Source: Torymus aiolomorphi (Eukaryota; Arthropoda; Insecta; Hymenoptera; Torymidae). Taken from it: a stretch of 64,000 nucleotides of DNA. Under the pieces are notes generated by a model, which made no database searches, was not told the origin of the DNA, and saw only the letters and a program-made list of their open reading frames with translations. The stretch covers positions 72,414,022 to 72,478,021 of the forward strand of contig CM070877.1 in the NCBI GenBank assembly GCA_036365515.1, written 5' to 3'. This document shows, piece by piece, positions 1-11,106 of this stretch; position 1 is the stretch's first letter; every line of letters starts with the position of its first letter. A program made the position numbers and the translations under genes.

Positions 1-96
1 GTTTCATACCGAAGGAATTTTGAGGATGTCCTCAGAAGTCCGAAAAATCCTCAAAGTATCGAATCCGTACTGACATAGATCCTCAAAAGCTGCATT

Positions 97-101
<5 letters not shown>

Positions 102-166
<65 letters not shown>
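102..166. repeat. (TA)n microsatellite
   Basis: A pure TA dinucleotide run of about 65 bp. A shorter impure run lies at 241-265. Short open frames across these runs encode only alternating Ile-Tyr and are artefacts. Around the runs (1-300) I see no gene, only short repeated TCCTCAAA and GAGGAT words. Confidence 0.97.
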
Positions 167-305
167 CAATGTTTATATTTGTGTCACTACTATTGTAGAA
201 AACCTTTATGAAATCCTCAAAAGGATCCCAGGATAAAATTATATATATATATATATTATATATATGGGAGCGTCCAGCAGAAAGGGGCCACCGAGCGCGC
301 GCGGT

Positions 306-793
306 GCCTTTTTTCGCGTAAAAGGCGCTCTGTTTAACTCGTTCATAATCGTATGCTGCGTCTTTGAAAAAAAAAACCAAGGACCTATATCGATAGATTT
401 TTTCCTGCTCTTTCCAATGGTACCATTGTTTTTATTGCGAAACGCTTTCTTCCGGACGAAAACTCGAGTTGAATATTGAAAGCCATTTTTCTCAAAGTAT
501 ATCATGTTTTTTTTCAAAATAAACTACATCATTGGAAAGTACAACTCTTAAGCTTCAAAACCCTATCTTGGAGAAGTTGGAGAAATAAAGGGTTTAAAAG
601 TAACAACATGAAAAAGCCAGCGCCGAGGGTCCGCGCGAGCCCCTCGCGCCCGTGCGTACGGCACGTTTAAGTGCACGCTCTATTCAATTCGCTAATAATC
701 GTGTACCAAGTCTCTGAAAAAAGAACTAAGGACATATATCGATAGATTTTTTCCTGCTCTTTCCAATGGTGCTATTATTTTTATTCCGAAATG
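306..793. repeat. Direct repeat pair (306-440 and 668-793), transposon end-like
   Basis: Two copies of a ~125-bp sequence lie in the same orientation. Both contain ATATCGATAGATTTTTTCC followed by TGCTCTTTCCAATGG and then a TTTTTATT tract. The copies differ by scattered substitutions. The CTTTCCAATG word also occurs in the arms of the long-TIR element at 48,583-50,449, so this may be the subterminal region of a related element. That link is inference. Confidence 0.7.
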
Positions 794-1143
794 CTCGAGA
801 AAGTTTACGGAAAGTATCCGACAATTATATATTGACGCCCCAAGATTTATACAAATGGGCAACTGAGTATTTCAAAAATATTGAGTGCTTTTTTTCATCA
901 AAAGACGATTACTTAAAGGCTACAGAAAAGCTACAAAACAGGCTAGCCTCAGCTAAGACAATACCTGGAACTCAATTTTTTCATTGTATTAAATTATTAA
1001 ATGATGCCAAAAAGTTAGAACTTAAAAGATTTTCAGCGTCAGAAGATTCTCAATTATATCCACCGATCAAAAAAGAAAAAGTACTTATAACTCAAACAAA
1101 GAAAGAAGCGGATGTCGCAAAAAGGACAATTCTTATAAAATAA
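790..1143 (+). pseudogene. C-terminal fragment of HGKG-type transposon protein
   Basis: This open frame of about 117 codons ends at a TAA at 1,141-1,143. It aligns by eye with the C-terminal half of the minus-strand protein at 49,148-49,720. Shared blocks are ILTPxxLYxWA, a KxxY segment and AKxIPGTxxxH. The N-terminal region with the DGAG and HGKG motifs is absent here, so this is a 5'-truncated copy. The family is widespread in insects as multi-copy predicted proteins and behaves like a transposon gene. I cannot name its superfamily. The downstream A-rich stretch to about 1,460 carries no further coding signal that I can support. Confidence 0.7.
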
Positions 1144-1455
1144 AAAAAAATGTAAAAAAATTAGAATTTAAAGGAAAAGGTAATATTGTTATGCCAGATT
1201 AAACAATCTATAAGGTTATTTTAAATTTCTGTTTCACTGCTTTCAGTGCGTTCATGGATATTTTTATGTTTAATATATTATGTTTTTCAAATTTTGTTAT
1301 ATAAATGAACAAAGTTCATTGTAATATTATACTAACTGTTACAACTAGATCCACAAAATTATGTCCACGCATTGGCATTGTAAGTTACAAAACATTTTAT
1401 ATTTACAAAAAAGAAAGGGCCCGCTTTTACGGAAAAATATTACGTAATTTCCGAA

Positions 1456-1460
<5 letters not shown>

Positions 1461-1537
<77 letters not shown>
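1461..1537. repeat. (TA)n microsatellite, left flank of the palindrome
   Basis: About 77 bp of TA repeat directly abut the left end of the palindrome. A matching (TA)n run at 6,119-6,151 abuts its right end. The palindrome therefore appears to have inserted into one ancestral TA tract. Confidence 0.95.
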
Positions 1538-1539
<2 letters not shown>

Positions 1540-2226
1540 GTCGTTCTTGTACTTTTCGGTCATAACCGGTCGCAGGGGGCCAACCGTTTTCCTCGCTGAT
1601 TTTTCCTGTGAAAGTACATATAAAAAAAGTGAAAAAGCGCCAATATTAGCTCTCCATATCTAATATTGAGACAGCTACACTGTGCTGAATTTTGGAAAAT
1701 TGTCATAAAATGGCTATTTGCGAAAAATTCTGTGCAGTTCATTTTTTGATCGATTTGAATGATTCAAGAAGGAATTTCTTTGTTATTTTGTCAAATTTTA
1801 GAAAAAAAATATATGGAATAAAAATAACGCAATGAAATTTTTACACAAAGGAAAACGTAAATCTAAATATTTTTATTTTTAAGGTTATCTTTCAACTTTC
1901 GTAGTTCCTCGAGTTTTATATATATTGAGATCGGGTAGGGCCTATTTTCTTCGTCTTAAAAATACGTTTCATTTTCACTCGGCCAACGATTGATTTGATT
2001 AACGAGAAGCAAACATACAGCTCTTTCAAGATGGTCGATTTTCGAAAATCGCAATGTTGGCACCCCTGTAACTTTTTTCTATCAAAACCGATTGGGCTCG
2101 TATTGGGCGGAAAAAAAAGTTTTAACCATCTAGAAAACGACCCAATTAGTTTCGTTCGGTTTTTTGGATATTTGCAAAAGTTACGAATTTTTCAAAATAG
2201 GTATTTTTCGTACACGTATCCATTAA

Positions 2227-2585
2227 GGGCGTGTTACACTTAGTGGCTTCTGAGGCCAAAATCAGCTGAATCGATGGCTTTTCATGGGTCTAAATTACTT
2301 GAAATTCATGTATTTATTGCCCGAAGATTTTAAAATATTAAAAATATTTTATTAAATAATTTGAAAATGCTAAAAACGACAAAGAAAATTACAAAAGCTC
2401 TTAAAATTAAGCAATTAAAAGTGGTTTTTCAATTTTTAAAAATAATTAATCAAATAATTTTAATATTTCCAACTCTTCGAGCCATTACTGCATGAATTTT
2501 GAGTAATTTAGGACTTGTCCCATGAAAATTCATTGAATACTTTTTTTTAAAAAGGCCTCAGAAGCCACTATGTGTAAGACCCCCT
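2227..2585. mobile_element. TTAA-type MITE in left palindrome arm
   Basis: Inverted ends of about 34 bp (GGGCGTGTTACACTTAGTGG on the left, the matching GGGGGTCTTACACATAGTGG form on the right) meet TTAA at 2,223-2,226 and 2,586-2,589. TTAA duplication is the rule for piggyBac-type transposition, but no transposase is present, so the family is inferred. The interior is AT-rich and non-coding. Confidence 0.75.
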
Positions 2586-3547
2586 TTAAGGAGGTTCGAT
2601 ACCGAAATGAAAAAGGTTACGTCATTCCCAAAACTAAATATTGTTGTTCTTCGATTGATTTTCTATTAGTGTGTGAAATTTCAGATCGTTTGTCAACTCG
2701 ATTATGAAATTATTCAACTTCAAAGTTCAACTCTTATACACGGGCTCTTATGGAAGTACCTTGGTAAAACACAAAACACTTATGACGCGATTCTTTTAAA
2801 AAGGGAACCCCCTCCCCACGCCCCGCGAGCGGTGAGCTATCGAACCACCTTAAGGTGGCTCCGGCGCGCTAGGCCGTATCATTGGGAGGCTCTTTAGGGT
2901 GCATTGCATTTTTACTTAAAAAATCGATCAAATTGCAATAAAACAGTTAATAGTAAGTTAATAAGTACTCTTGTATATACGTGTATATACTTGTAAATAA
3001 CTGTTCATCATCTATAGTTTACAATGATGTATTGAAAAATAACGATCGACGACAAAATTTCGAAGAAATCTTTACGTATAAAATGAAAAGCCGTGCTTCC
3101 TGTGTATAAGATATATCTATATACACTACCAGGGCCGTAGTACTTGATCAATAGTGATCAATAACTTTTTTATCTTTTATATTGTAGGGTGCTTAAATGC
3201 TTAAAAGTACTTTATAACTTACTATTAACTGTTTTATTGCAATTTGATCGATTCTTTAAGTAAAAATGCAATGAACCCTAAAGAGCCTCCCAATGATATG
3301 GCCCAGCGCGCCGGAGCCACCTTAAGGTAGTTCGATAGCTCACCGCTCGCGGGGCGTGGGGAGGGGGTCAAAGGTACTTCCATAAGACCCTGTGTATAAG
3401 AATTGAACTTTGAAGTTGAATAATTTCATAATCGAGTTGACAAACGATCTGAAATTTCACATACTAATAGAAAATCAATCGAAGAACAACAATATTTAGT
3501 TTTGGGAATGACGTAACCTTTTTCATTTCGGTATCGAACCTCCTTAA

Positions 3548-3905
3548 AGGGGGTCTTACACATAGTGGCTTCTGAGGCCTTTTTAAAAAAAAGTATTCAA
3601 TGAATTTTCATGGGACAAGTCCTAAATTACTCAAAATTCATGCAGTAATGGCTCGAAGAGTTGGAAATATTAAAATTATTTGATTAATTATTTTTAAAAA
3701 TTGAAAAACCACTTTTAATTGCTTAATTTTAAGAGCTTTTGTAATTTTCTTTGTCGTTTTTAGCATTTTCAAATTATTTAATAAAATATTTTTAATATTT
3801 TAAAATCTTCGGGCAATAAATACATGAATTTCAAGTAATTTAGACCCATGAAAAGCCATCGATTCAGCTGATTTTGGCCTCAGAAGCCACTAGTGTAACA
3901 CGCCC
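3548..3905. mobile_element. TTAA-type MITE in right palindrome arm
   Basis: This is the mirror copy of the MITE at 2,227-2,585, with TTAA at 3,544-3,547 and 3,906-3,909. Its presence at the symmetric place in both arms means either that the MITE inserted before the palindrome formed or that the arms have been homogenised by gene conversion. Confidence 0.75.
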
Positions 3906-4513
3906 TTAATGGATACGTATACGAAAAACACCTATTTTGAAAAATTCGTAACTTTTGCAAATATCCAAAAAACCGAACGAAACCAATTGGGTCGTTTTCT
4001 AGATGGTTAAAACTTTTTTTTCCACACAATACGAGTCCAATCGGTTTTGATAGAAAAAAGTTACAGGGGTGCCAACATTGCGATTTTCGAAAATCGACCA
4101 TTTTGAAAGAGCTGTATGTTTGCTTCTAGTTAATCAAATCAATCGTCGGCCGAGTGAAAATGAAACGTATTTTTAAGGCGAAGAAAATAGGCCCTACCAG
4201 ATCTCAATATATATAAAACTAGAGGAACTACGAAAGTTGAAAGATAACCTTAAAAATGAAAATATTTAGATTCACGTTTTCCTTTGTGTAAAAATTTCAT
4301 TGCGTTATTTTTATTCCACAAATTTTTTTTCTAAAATTTGAGAAAATAACAAAGAAATTCCTTCGTGAATCATTCAAATCGATCAAAAAACGAGCCTACA
4401 GAATTTTTCGAAAATAGCCATTTTTTGACAATTTTTCGTAATTCAGCAGTGTAGCTGTCTCGATATTGGATATGGGGAGCTAATATTGGGGCTTTCTCAC
4501 TTTTTTTATATGT

Positions 4514-6036
4514 TGTCATGGCCTGCCGTATCGACGTCGAGTATAAGCCGTAGTTGAAGTAACTCATGCGCGCGAACGCGAGATGGCGCGTCGATGCAGA
4601 ATCGGAGCTGCATCGACGTGATGACTAGCGGACCATGGCGAGCCGGCCATCTTATAGTTCGCTACGGTATTCTGCAACCGCTTTTCGTTTCGCTCCACCT
4701 TGTTTCGCCTGTTATTAAAAGAAGACTCGTCCGTTCTTTTGAAGAGAGTACCGTGTCAGAGCGCGAAGCACGAGAGTTTTGCTCGTGATATACAAAAATA
4801 GTGTATTGAAGTACTTCTGCGGTTTTCGCGCGTTAAAGTGCGAAGTTCAAGTGCGACAGGCTAGTATCATCTGCCGCACTCAAACCACTTAGTTGTGTTG
4901 AGGAAGGAGTAGCACTTCTTGCGTCTACTACACAGCAGCATCGAGGCCTATAGATTCGACAAGGGAGTAAGACTCGACACGTCCGAGACCGATCACCTTG
5001 CTGAGCCGTTGTTAATCCATATAGAAGGTAAGCGTGCACGCATTCTCCCGCGGCGCGTATTAGATCCGCGTAACCGCTTGTCCAGGCTTGTCGTACCTGG
5101 ACATCGGCTTCGAGTAGGCATTCTCGTGCGGTGAGAGCAAGTGCGAGGAGAGAGTGTAGGCATCGGGCTCGCGCTTCATCAAGGTTAAACGCGAGGTCAA
5201 ACCACCGGCTTTGAAAAAGCCGGTGAGTGCGCACAACAGGTGCGCATACGTGTAAATCCGCCGTCTACCCTCTCTCTCACACTTATACATGTGTGCGTCG
5301 CGCGGCGATCGTGACTGCTCTCACACTTCGTCGCTTTACCAGTGTGACCAGGTTGTGGCGATAAATCGCCACTTTTACATGCGTAGTATTACGTAATACG
5401 TAGTATTACGTAATAGTATTACGATATATATTGTTTACCTGGCCACACTGCGCTTTACTCGGTGAGCGCGCGCGTAGAGTACCGCACACGTGAGGCGTAT
5501 TATACCTCACGTGCGCGGCGTAAATTACCGCGAGCGTGACGTCAGTCTCCGAGGCAGCTGACGTCAGAGGTAACGTGCTGGCGCACCGTTTAGATAGGGA
5601 ATACGCAAACCTAAATTCATTTGTTTTATATTTCTGATCCATTATCACACCACAACTTCTTTTATTTAATAAACAATAGTCTTTTATTATTAACATTTAA
5701 CCTCTCGAGTTATTATTTCGCGACCTAGTCATTCCCCGTTCCCCGCCGCCTCCGCGGTCGTTACGTAAGAGGAAACGTATCATTTCATCTGAGCAGCCGG
5801 CACACGAACCAGTGAACGAGAGGAGAGTTCGAGTCACTGGTGAGAAACAAAGCGCAAGTCTTCGACTTGCGTGTTGCACGGTAAGTAACCAGATTAGGTG
5901 AACATTGCACGACGTTGTAGCGTCCGTTGCATAATCTGGCTATTACATCTCCGGGAGTTGAACCGAGAGATATGGAATTGAACCGCTAAGGTACGCAGGT
6001 GAAACGTGCCTTAGCTCGAAAATCCACCCCGTGACA
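4514..6036. mobile_element. Solo LTR, 1,523 bp, 4-bp target duplication
   Basis: The sequence begins TGTCATGG and ends CCGTGACA, so it has TG...CA ends with a TGTCA/TGACA terminal inverted repeat. It is flanked by ATGT at 4,510-4,513 and again at 6,037-6,040. The other palindrome arm shows the empty site, which makes the boundaries firm. It is far more GC-rich than its surroundings. Inside are an AATAAA at 5,668-5,673, a perfect-looking GCCGGCTTT hairpin near 5,203-5,223 and repeated AGTATTACGTAATA units at 5,385-5,425. There is no gag or pol. The 4-bp duplication fits Ty3/gypsy best; BEL/Pao is possible. Confidence 0.88.
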
Positions 6037-6116
6037 ATGTACTTTCACAGGAAAAATCAGCGAGGAAAACGGTTGACCCCCTGCGACCGGTTATGAGCGA
6101 AAAGTACAAGAACGAC

Positions 6117-6118
<2 letters not shown>

Positions 6119-6151
<33 letters not shown>
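6119..6151. repeat. (TA)n microsatellite
   Basis: About 33 bp of TA lie between the palindrome and the Helitron 3' end. This tract seems to have received both insertions. Confidence 0.95.
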
Positions 6152-6152
<1 letters not shown>

Positions 6153-6857
6153 TAGGGGGGCTTCGCCCCCTGCTCGCTCCGCTCGTCAACCCCCATTATT
6201 AGAGATAAATATTAATAATAATGAATGAGGATAATCTTCTATTACATAATATCATGAAACACTTATTTTTTCATTTAAAATATCTGTAATGTTTTTTAAA
6301 AACATTATTCTTAACATTTATTAATTTTTAAAATACTAAGTATATTATATTTAACAAAATAATGCAGAATATATATGTATTTCATTACGTCAGCTCTGAT
6401 TTTATTTGTAACTTATTGATTATAAAATCCAGTAATATTTCAATTTTTGGCCGCCATTTTATATTTACAAAATCTGAGTTCAGATTCCTAATCAGCGAAT
6501 CCGGAAACTCACTATATACAATTTTTAACAAACTCGAGTAAAATTTCAATTTTTGTTAGTCATCTCAGGTCCACCAGTTTGAATTAAAATTTTCAGCAAA
6601 ATCCAATAATATTTCAATATGTATCCGACATCTTAGATCCGCCATTTTGAATTCTGATAATCTGAGTTGCGATTCGTAATCTACAAATCCCCTACATAAA
6701 ATTATTAGCCAAATCCACTATTATTTAAATAGTTGTTAATCGTATTCACGATTTTACTCCCCATTGCAGAAATGATGATAATGTTTTTAGTCAATTCTGA
6801 CTAGATCCGTTGGGAGCGAGGAAGAAAATAAATCTCCCACGATGTTAAAGTTTGCGA

Positions 6858-6891
6858 CGTTTCGTCGACGGATTTGTCGACCTCTTCAGGC
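6858..6891 (-). ncRNA. Hammerhead-ribozyme-like core, Penelope-derived remnant
   Basis: On the minus strand CTGAAGA (6,883-6,889) is followed by a stem GTCGAC/GTCGAC (6,876-6,881 with 6,864-6,869) and then GAAA (6,860-6,863). CUGANGA, stem II and GAAA are the conserved hammerhead order, and Penelope-like elements are known to carry such motifs. One extra G sits before stem II, and the expected UH cleavage-site pairing is imperfect, so activity is doubtful. The surrounding ~170 bp (6,740-6,910) does not match the tandem array and looks like a Penelope-element scrap. Confidence 0.45.
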
Positions 6892-7260
6892 TTGTTTATC
6901 TCGCAGAGATTCGTCAAAAGATGTGTGAAATCCAGTAATATTTCAATATGTAACAGCCATTATCGATTGGCAATTTAGAATTCTGAAAATCTGAGTTCAG
7001 ATTCGTAATCATCCAATCTAGAAATCCCGTACATACAATTTTCAGCAAAATCCATCAATGTTTGAATATTTGTCCTCCATCTTCGATCCGCCATTTTGAA
7101 TTCTGAAAATCTGAGTTCAGATTCGTAATCAGCGAATATATAAACCTCCTATAAACAATCTTTAGCAAAAGCCAGTATAATTTATATATTTTGCCGCCAT
7201 TTTGAATCTTTAAAATCTGAGTTCAGATCTGTCATAATCGAATCCAGAAATCCCGTATAC

Positions 7261-7597
7261 GGAAAGAAGAATTCACAGCTGTAGCCCGTGATGCGCGAGA
7301 AAAAAATAGCGTGCCATATAGCATCGCCGGATGTCGTGACATATGCGTCTATGACTGTGACTGTGGTCATTTCGATGAACGGTGCTCGCGTGACACGGCT
7401 GTAGGCCGTGATTATCACTGAGTTCAAGCTTTAACGCGCACGGCGGCAAGCGTGAGTGGCACGTCTGACGACTGCGGCAGTCTCCCCGTATAGCGTTGCC
7501 TAGAGACCATCATTGACATGCCTGAATGTCGCGCCGTCACACGGTGGCAGAGAAGGTACCCGCTTACTCTGGCCTATAGCTCTGAATGCTTCTTTCC
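7261..7597. mobile_element. MITE, 337 bp, inside the tandem array
   Basis: The ends are inverted repeats of about 24 bp: GGAAAGAAGAATTCACAGCT on the left and the reverse complement of AGCTCTGAATGCTTCTTTCC on the right, with three mismatches. The interior is GC-richer than the array and non-coding. The flanks both carry GTATA-type array sequence but an exact target duplication cannot be fixed. Confidence 0.75.
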
Positions 7598-9132
7598 GTG
7601 TATATACAATTTTCAGCAAAATTCAGTAATATTTCAATACGTAGCAGACATTGTCGTTCCGCCATTTTGAATTTTCAATATCTGAGTTCAGATTCGTAAT
7701 CAGCTAATTTGGAAACCCCATATACATACAATTTTTTGCAAAATCCAATATTATTTCAATCTTTGGCCTCCATCTTCGATCAGCCATTTTGAATTCTGAA
7801 AATCTGAGTTCAGATTCATAATCAGCGAATATAGAAACCTCCTATATACAATTTTTAGCAAAAGCCAGTATAATTTAAATATTTTGCCGCCATTTTGAAT
7901 TTTTAAAATCTTAGTTCAGATCCGTCATAATCGAATTCAGAAATCCCGTATATACAATTTTCAGCAAAATCTAGTAATATTTCAATTTTTGGAAGCCATC
8001 TTGGGATCTCTATTTTGAATTTTCAAAATATGAGTTACGATTCCTAATTGGTGAATCCGGAAACCCACTGTAGACAATTTTTAGCAAACTCGAGATAATT
8101 ACAATTTTTGTTAGTCATCTTGGGTCCACTAGACTGAATTTTCAAAACATATGTTCAGATTCATAATCAGCGAAACCAAAAATCCGGTATATACAATTTC
8201 CAGCAAAATCCAATAATATTTCAATATTTGACCACCATCTTCGAATCCGCCATTTTGAATTCTCAAAATCTGAGTTCAGATTCGTAATCAGCGTATCCAG
8301 AAATCCCTTTTATACAATTTTCAGCAAATCCAGTAGTATTTGAATATTTCGCCTCCATCTTCGATCAGCCATTTTGAATTCTGAAAATCTGAGTTGTGAT
8401 TCGTAATCAGCGAATCCACATACCCCTTATATACAATTTTCAGCAAATTCCAGTAGTTTTTTAATATTTTGCCTCCATCTTCGATCAGCCATTTTGAATT
8501 CTGAAAATCTGAGTTGTGATTCGTAATAAGCGAATCCACATACCCCGTATATACAATTTTCAGCAAATTCCAGTAGTTTTTGAATATTTCGCCTCCATCT
8601 TCGTTCAGCCATTTTGAATTCTGAAAATCTGATTTGCGATTCGTAATCAGCGAATCCAGATACCCGTTATATACAATTTTCAGCAAAATCCAGTAACAAT
8701 TCTATTTTTGGCATCCATCTTGTGTCCTTTATTTTCAATTTTCAAAATCTGAGTTACGATTCCTAATTGGCGAAACCGGAAACCCACTCTATACAATTTT
8801 TAGCAAAATCGAGTAAAATTTAAATTTTTGTTAGCGATTTTGGGTCCACCAGTCTGAATTTTCACAATAGATGTTCAGATTCGTAATCAGCGAAATAAAA
8901 AATTCCGTATATAGAATTTTCAGCAAAATCCAATAATATTTCAATATTTGACCACCATTTTCGAATCCGCCATTTTGAATTTTCAAAATCTGAGTTCAGA
9001 TTCGTAATCAGCGAATCCAGAAATCCCTTTCGATCAGCCATTTTTAATTCTGAAAATCTGAGTTATGATTCCTAATCAGCGAATCTCGATACCCCCTATA
9101 TACAATTTTCAGCAACATATCTACAAGAGATT

Positions 9133-9395
9133 AGTTGTAGTAGGGTAGGTGGAGGGGTAGGTGGAGGGGGCGTGGAGGGGGCGGAGGGGGAAGGAGGTGG
9201 AGGGGGAAGGGTGGGTAGGAGGGGAGGTGGTGTAGGGGGGGGAGGGGAGTGGTGGAGCAGACGCCCTTCAAAATAACGTAAAATTTGAAAGAATTTAACG
9301 GTAAAAAGTGGAGTTGTGGTGGAGGGTTGGTGGTGGGGGTGGGGGAGTGGGGGCGGGGGAGTGAAGGGGTGGGGGGAGTGGCGGGGGTTAGGTAC
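9133..9395. repeat. G-rich purine minisatellite
   Basis: Degenerate GGTGGAGGGGGAGG-type repeats occur in two blocks (9,136-9,255 and 9,320-9,395). They contain many runs of four or more Gs on the plus strand, which could form G-quadruplexes. The tract lies near the 5' end of the minus-strand Helitron. No gene is present. Confidence 0.85.
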
Positions 9396-9437
9396 CCATT
9401 TTTGCCCTTACAACTATATAATATAGGAAGATATATA

Positions 9438-9538
9438 TAAGGTGTCCCATTTTAAAACCACCAGGCAAATATCTCGAAAACTAAGGGAGATGGAAAAAAA
9501 CTTTTAATACAAAAGTTGTAGGGTTCAGAGGGGCCCAA
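9438..9538. mobile_element. Solo terminal repeat of the DD41D-type element
   Basis: About 100 bp, from GGTGTCCCATTTTAAAACCA to GGGGCCCAACT, match the outer end of the element at 24,959-28,195 almost base for base. The match stops abruptly after the GGGGCCCAACT word. No partner terminus is present nearby, so this is a relic or a short derivative. Confidence 0.85.
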
Positions 9539-9540
9539 CT

Positions 9541-10429
9541 AACAAATTGTAAGTAGCATTACTCAAAATTTTTGCATATCGATGCCAATTATTTTGCTAA
9601 TTTAAACTTGACAGAACACCATTCAAAATATGCTTATGGCGAATGCGATAGTATGAATATCCCTCAACAAAGGCTAAAAGATTTGTAAAAAATGTTACCT
9701 TTAAAATGCGACCTTGATGAAGATGGCAATAGATCACTGAAAAAAGTTTTGTGCAATTAATGCTGTAAAAACAGTGAAAATAGTCCTTGATATTTATGTT
9801 TTGAAGCTAATTTGCAATGAGTAAGAAAATTTTGAGAGGCACAGTTGACATGAAGTTATCCATATACAAATGTTTTGTGTGTTAAATTTTTCTTTTTTTT
9901 TTATTCAGCTATTGTGTGACAGTACCATTAAATTTTGTAAGAATTTTCTCATTACATTTTTAAAGTTATAGAATGAATATGAAATGTTAACTACTATATT
10001 TTCTCAATAACAGTGCCAAATCATTTTCTGAGAATTTTCATAAAAGTAATTTAAAAATGAATGTGAAAATGAAGTTCTACAATTTCAAGATTCGATTATA
10101 TTTTATACAAGTTTTTATAAGGATTTTATTTTTGATAGTAATTGGATATGAAAACTCATGATTATATATGTAAATACCAAAATTGGAAGGTGTGGGGCGG
10201 TAAAACTATCAGCTGTCATACATACAAATCATACAAATGCCTGTATTATACTTTTTAATTCAACTGTTATTATACTTTTTAATTCAACTGTTATACTTTT
10301 TAATTCAACTGTTAGCAAAAATAAAGTGCATGCATCATTAGTATAAGAATTTTCTAGAATGTTTAGTTGTCCGTGGAGTTAAGAACTCTTAAATAACACT
10401 AACTATGAAATGTCAAGAACAATGGAATA
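9541..10429. other. AT-rich stretch, no supported gene
   Basis: I see no convincing gene. A short open segment near 9,605-9,689 ends in a stop and could be the tail of an exon, but nothing identifies it. A ~20-bp unit (CTTTTTAATTCAACTGTTA) is repeated three times at about 10,249-10,312. Confidence 0.6.
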
Positions 10430-10900
10430 TTAAGGGGGTCGGACACCTTTAGAATGACGAAAAATCAATTTTTTTTTATTACATATTTTACTAAAATAAC
10501 ACTTGTAGAATATGTCTCAATTTGTTTTAAAGCATTATCTATTTTTGTTTTAAGAATATACACAAAACACTGATAAAGCTTTTCATTTGTTTCTTGTTCA
10601 AATTACATTTTTCCCCTTGTATACATAATTATATAATCATATATTATTTCTACTAATTTTTTTTTCATTTCACTCTTCTTAATATATTTAAAATTCTTAC
10701 TCTGTATATACTTTAAAAGATCCAAAAATAATATTTTAAACATTAATACAAAGATAAAAAATAAATAATATAATTTATGGACGGTATTTTTGACAAAAAT
10801 AAAAATTTTATTTTAAAACTTATATAGCAGTTAAGTTGGTACCGTAGCAACCTGACTTATCAACGACAGCCTCTTACAGGCTCACAGCTCACTCCTTTAT

Positions 10901-11106
10901 TGTAACAGTCAATCCACATTGCATGCCGTATGCCGTATGCCGTCAGAAAAATAGTTGTTGTCCGAAATCTATAATATTTATAACTCTAGGGTTACAATTC
11001 CTATAGGATTTATAAACCATAGAGTTATAAATCCTATAGATTTCAGACAACAGCTTTTTTTCTGATGGCATACGGCATACGGCATGCAATGTATATTCAC
11101 TGTAAC
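10901..11106. repeat. Foldback repeat, ~206 bp
   Basis: Arms of about 85-100 bp pair around 11,003. The outer parts contain GCATGCCGTATGCCGTATGC and the inner parts TTTATAACTCTA. It could extrude as a hairpin. No coding capacity. Confidence 0.85.

Larger units (their letters stand above)
1538..6118. repeat. Long inverted-repeat (foldback) element, arms about 1.4 kb
   Basis: The left arm (1,538-2,969) is the reverse complement of the right arm (3,206-4,513 continuing at 6,037-6,118), with a central spacer of roughly 236 bp. Outer ends read GGGTCGTTCTTGTACTTTTC and its complement. The arms match closely, including a nested MITE present in both. The right arm is split by a solo LTR. No transposase is encoded. 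The mirrored open frames at 1,995-2,243 and 3,880-4,101 follow from the palindrome and are not genes. Any target duplication is hidden by the flanking (TA)n. Confidence 0.93.
6400..9110. repeat. Tandem array, ~107-121-bp degenerate unit
   Basis: Some twenty degenerate units repeat the order CAGTAATATTTCAATATTT, GCCGCCATCTTCGATC, GCCATTTTGAATTCTGAAAA, TCTGAGTTCAGATTCGTAAT, CAGCGAATCCAGAAATCCC, ATATACAATTTTCAGCAAAA. Examples of the CCATTTTGA word are at about 8,250, 8,369, 8,489 and 8,609. The three units from 8,330 to 8,690 are most alike and create a spurious 121-codon frame on the minus strand. The array is interrupted at about 6,740-6,910 and 7,261-7,597. Confidence 0.92.
6152..9431 (-). 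mobile_element. Non-autonomous Helitron, minus strand
   Basis: Read on the minus strand the element starts TCTTCCTATATTATATAG directly after a host A (plus 9,432). It ends with a GC-rich hairpin (GGGGGCGAAGCCCCC, plus 6,156-6,171) followed by CTAG and then a host T (plus 6,151). This matches the known Helitron structure A|TC...hairpin...CTRR|T with no target duplication. Both flanks are TA-rich, consistent with insertion at an AT dinucleotide of the microsatellite. There is no Rep/helicase coding, so it would depend on an autonomous partner. The interior holds a tandem array, a Penelope-like remnant, a small MITE and a G-rich tract. Termini are seen; mobility is inferred. Confidence 0.78.

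Noticed and set aside
51..517. Open frames rich in Ile-Tyr across (TA)n
   Set aside because: Products of the TA microsatellite; no composition or homology of a protein.
1995..4101. Mirrored frames at 1,995-2,243 and 3,880-4,101
   Set aside because: Arise from the inverted repeat; no homology and no conserved start.
6156..6171. GC hairpin as a bacterial-type terminator
   Set aside because: The context is eukaryotic, and the hairpin plus CTAG|T fits a Helitron 3' end.
8321..8686. 121-residue repetitive minus-strand frame
   Set aside because: It comes from three near-identical ~120-bp array units, whose length is divisible by three; not a gene.
9605..9689. Short open stretch as a terminal exon
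   Set aside because: Too short, no splice acceptor or family evidence; noted only in the region description.
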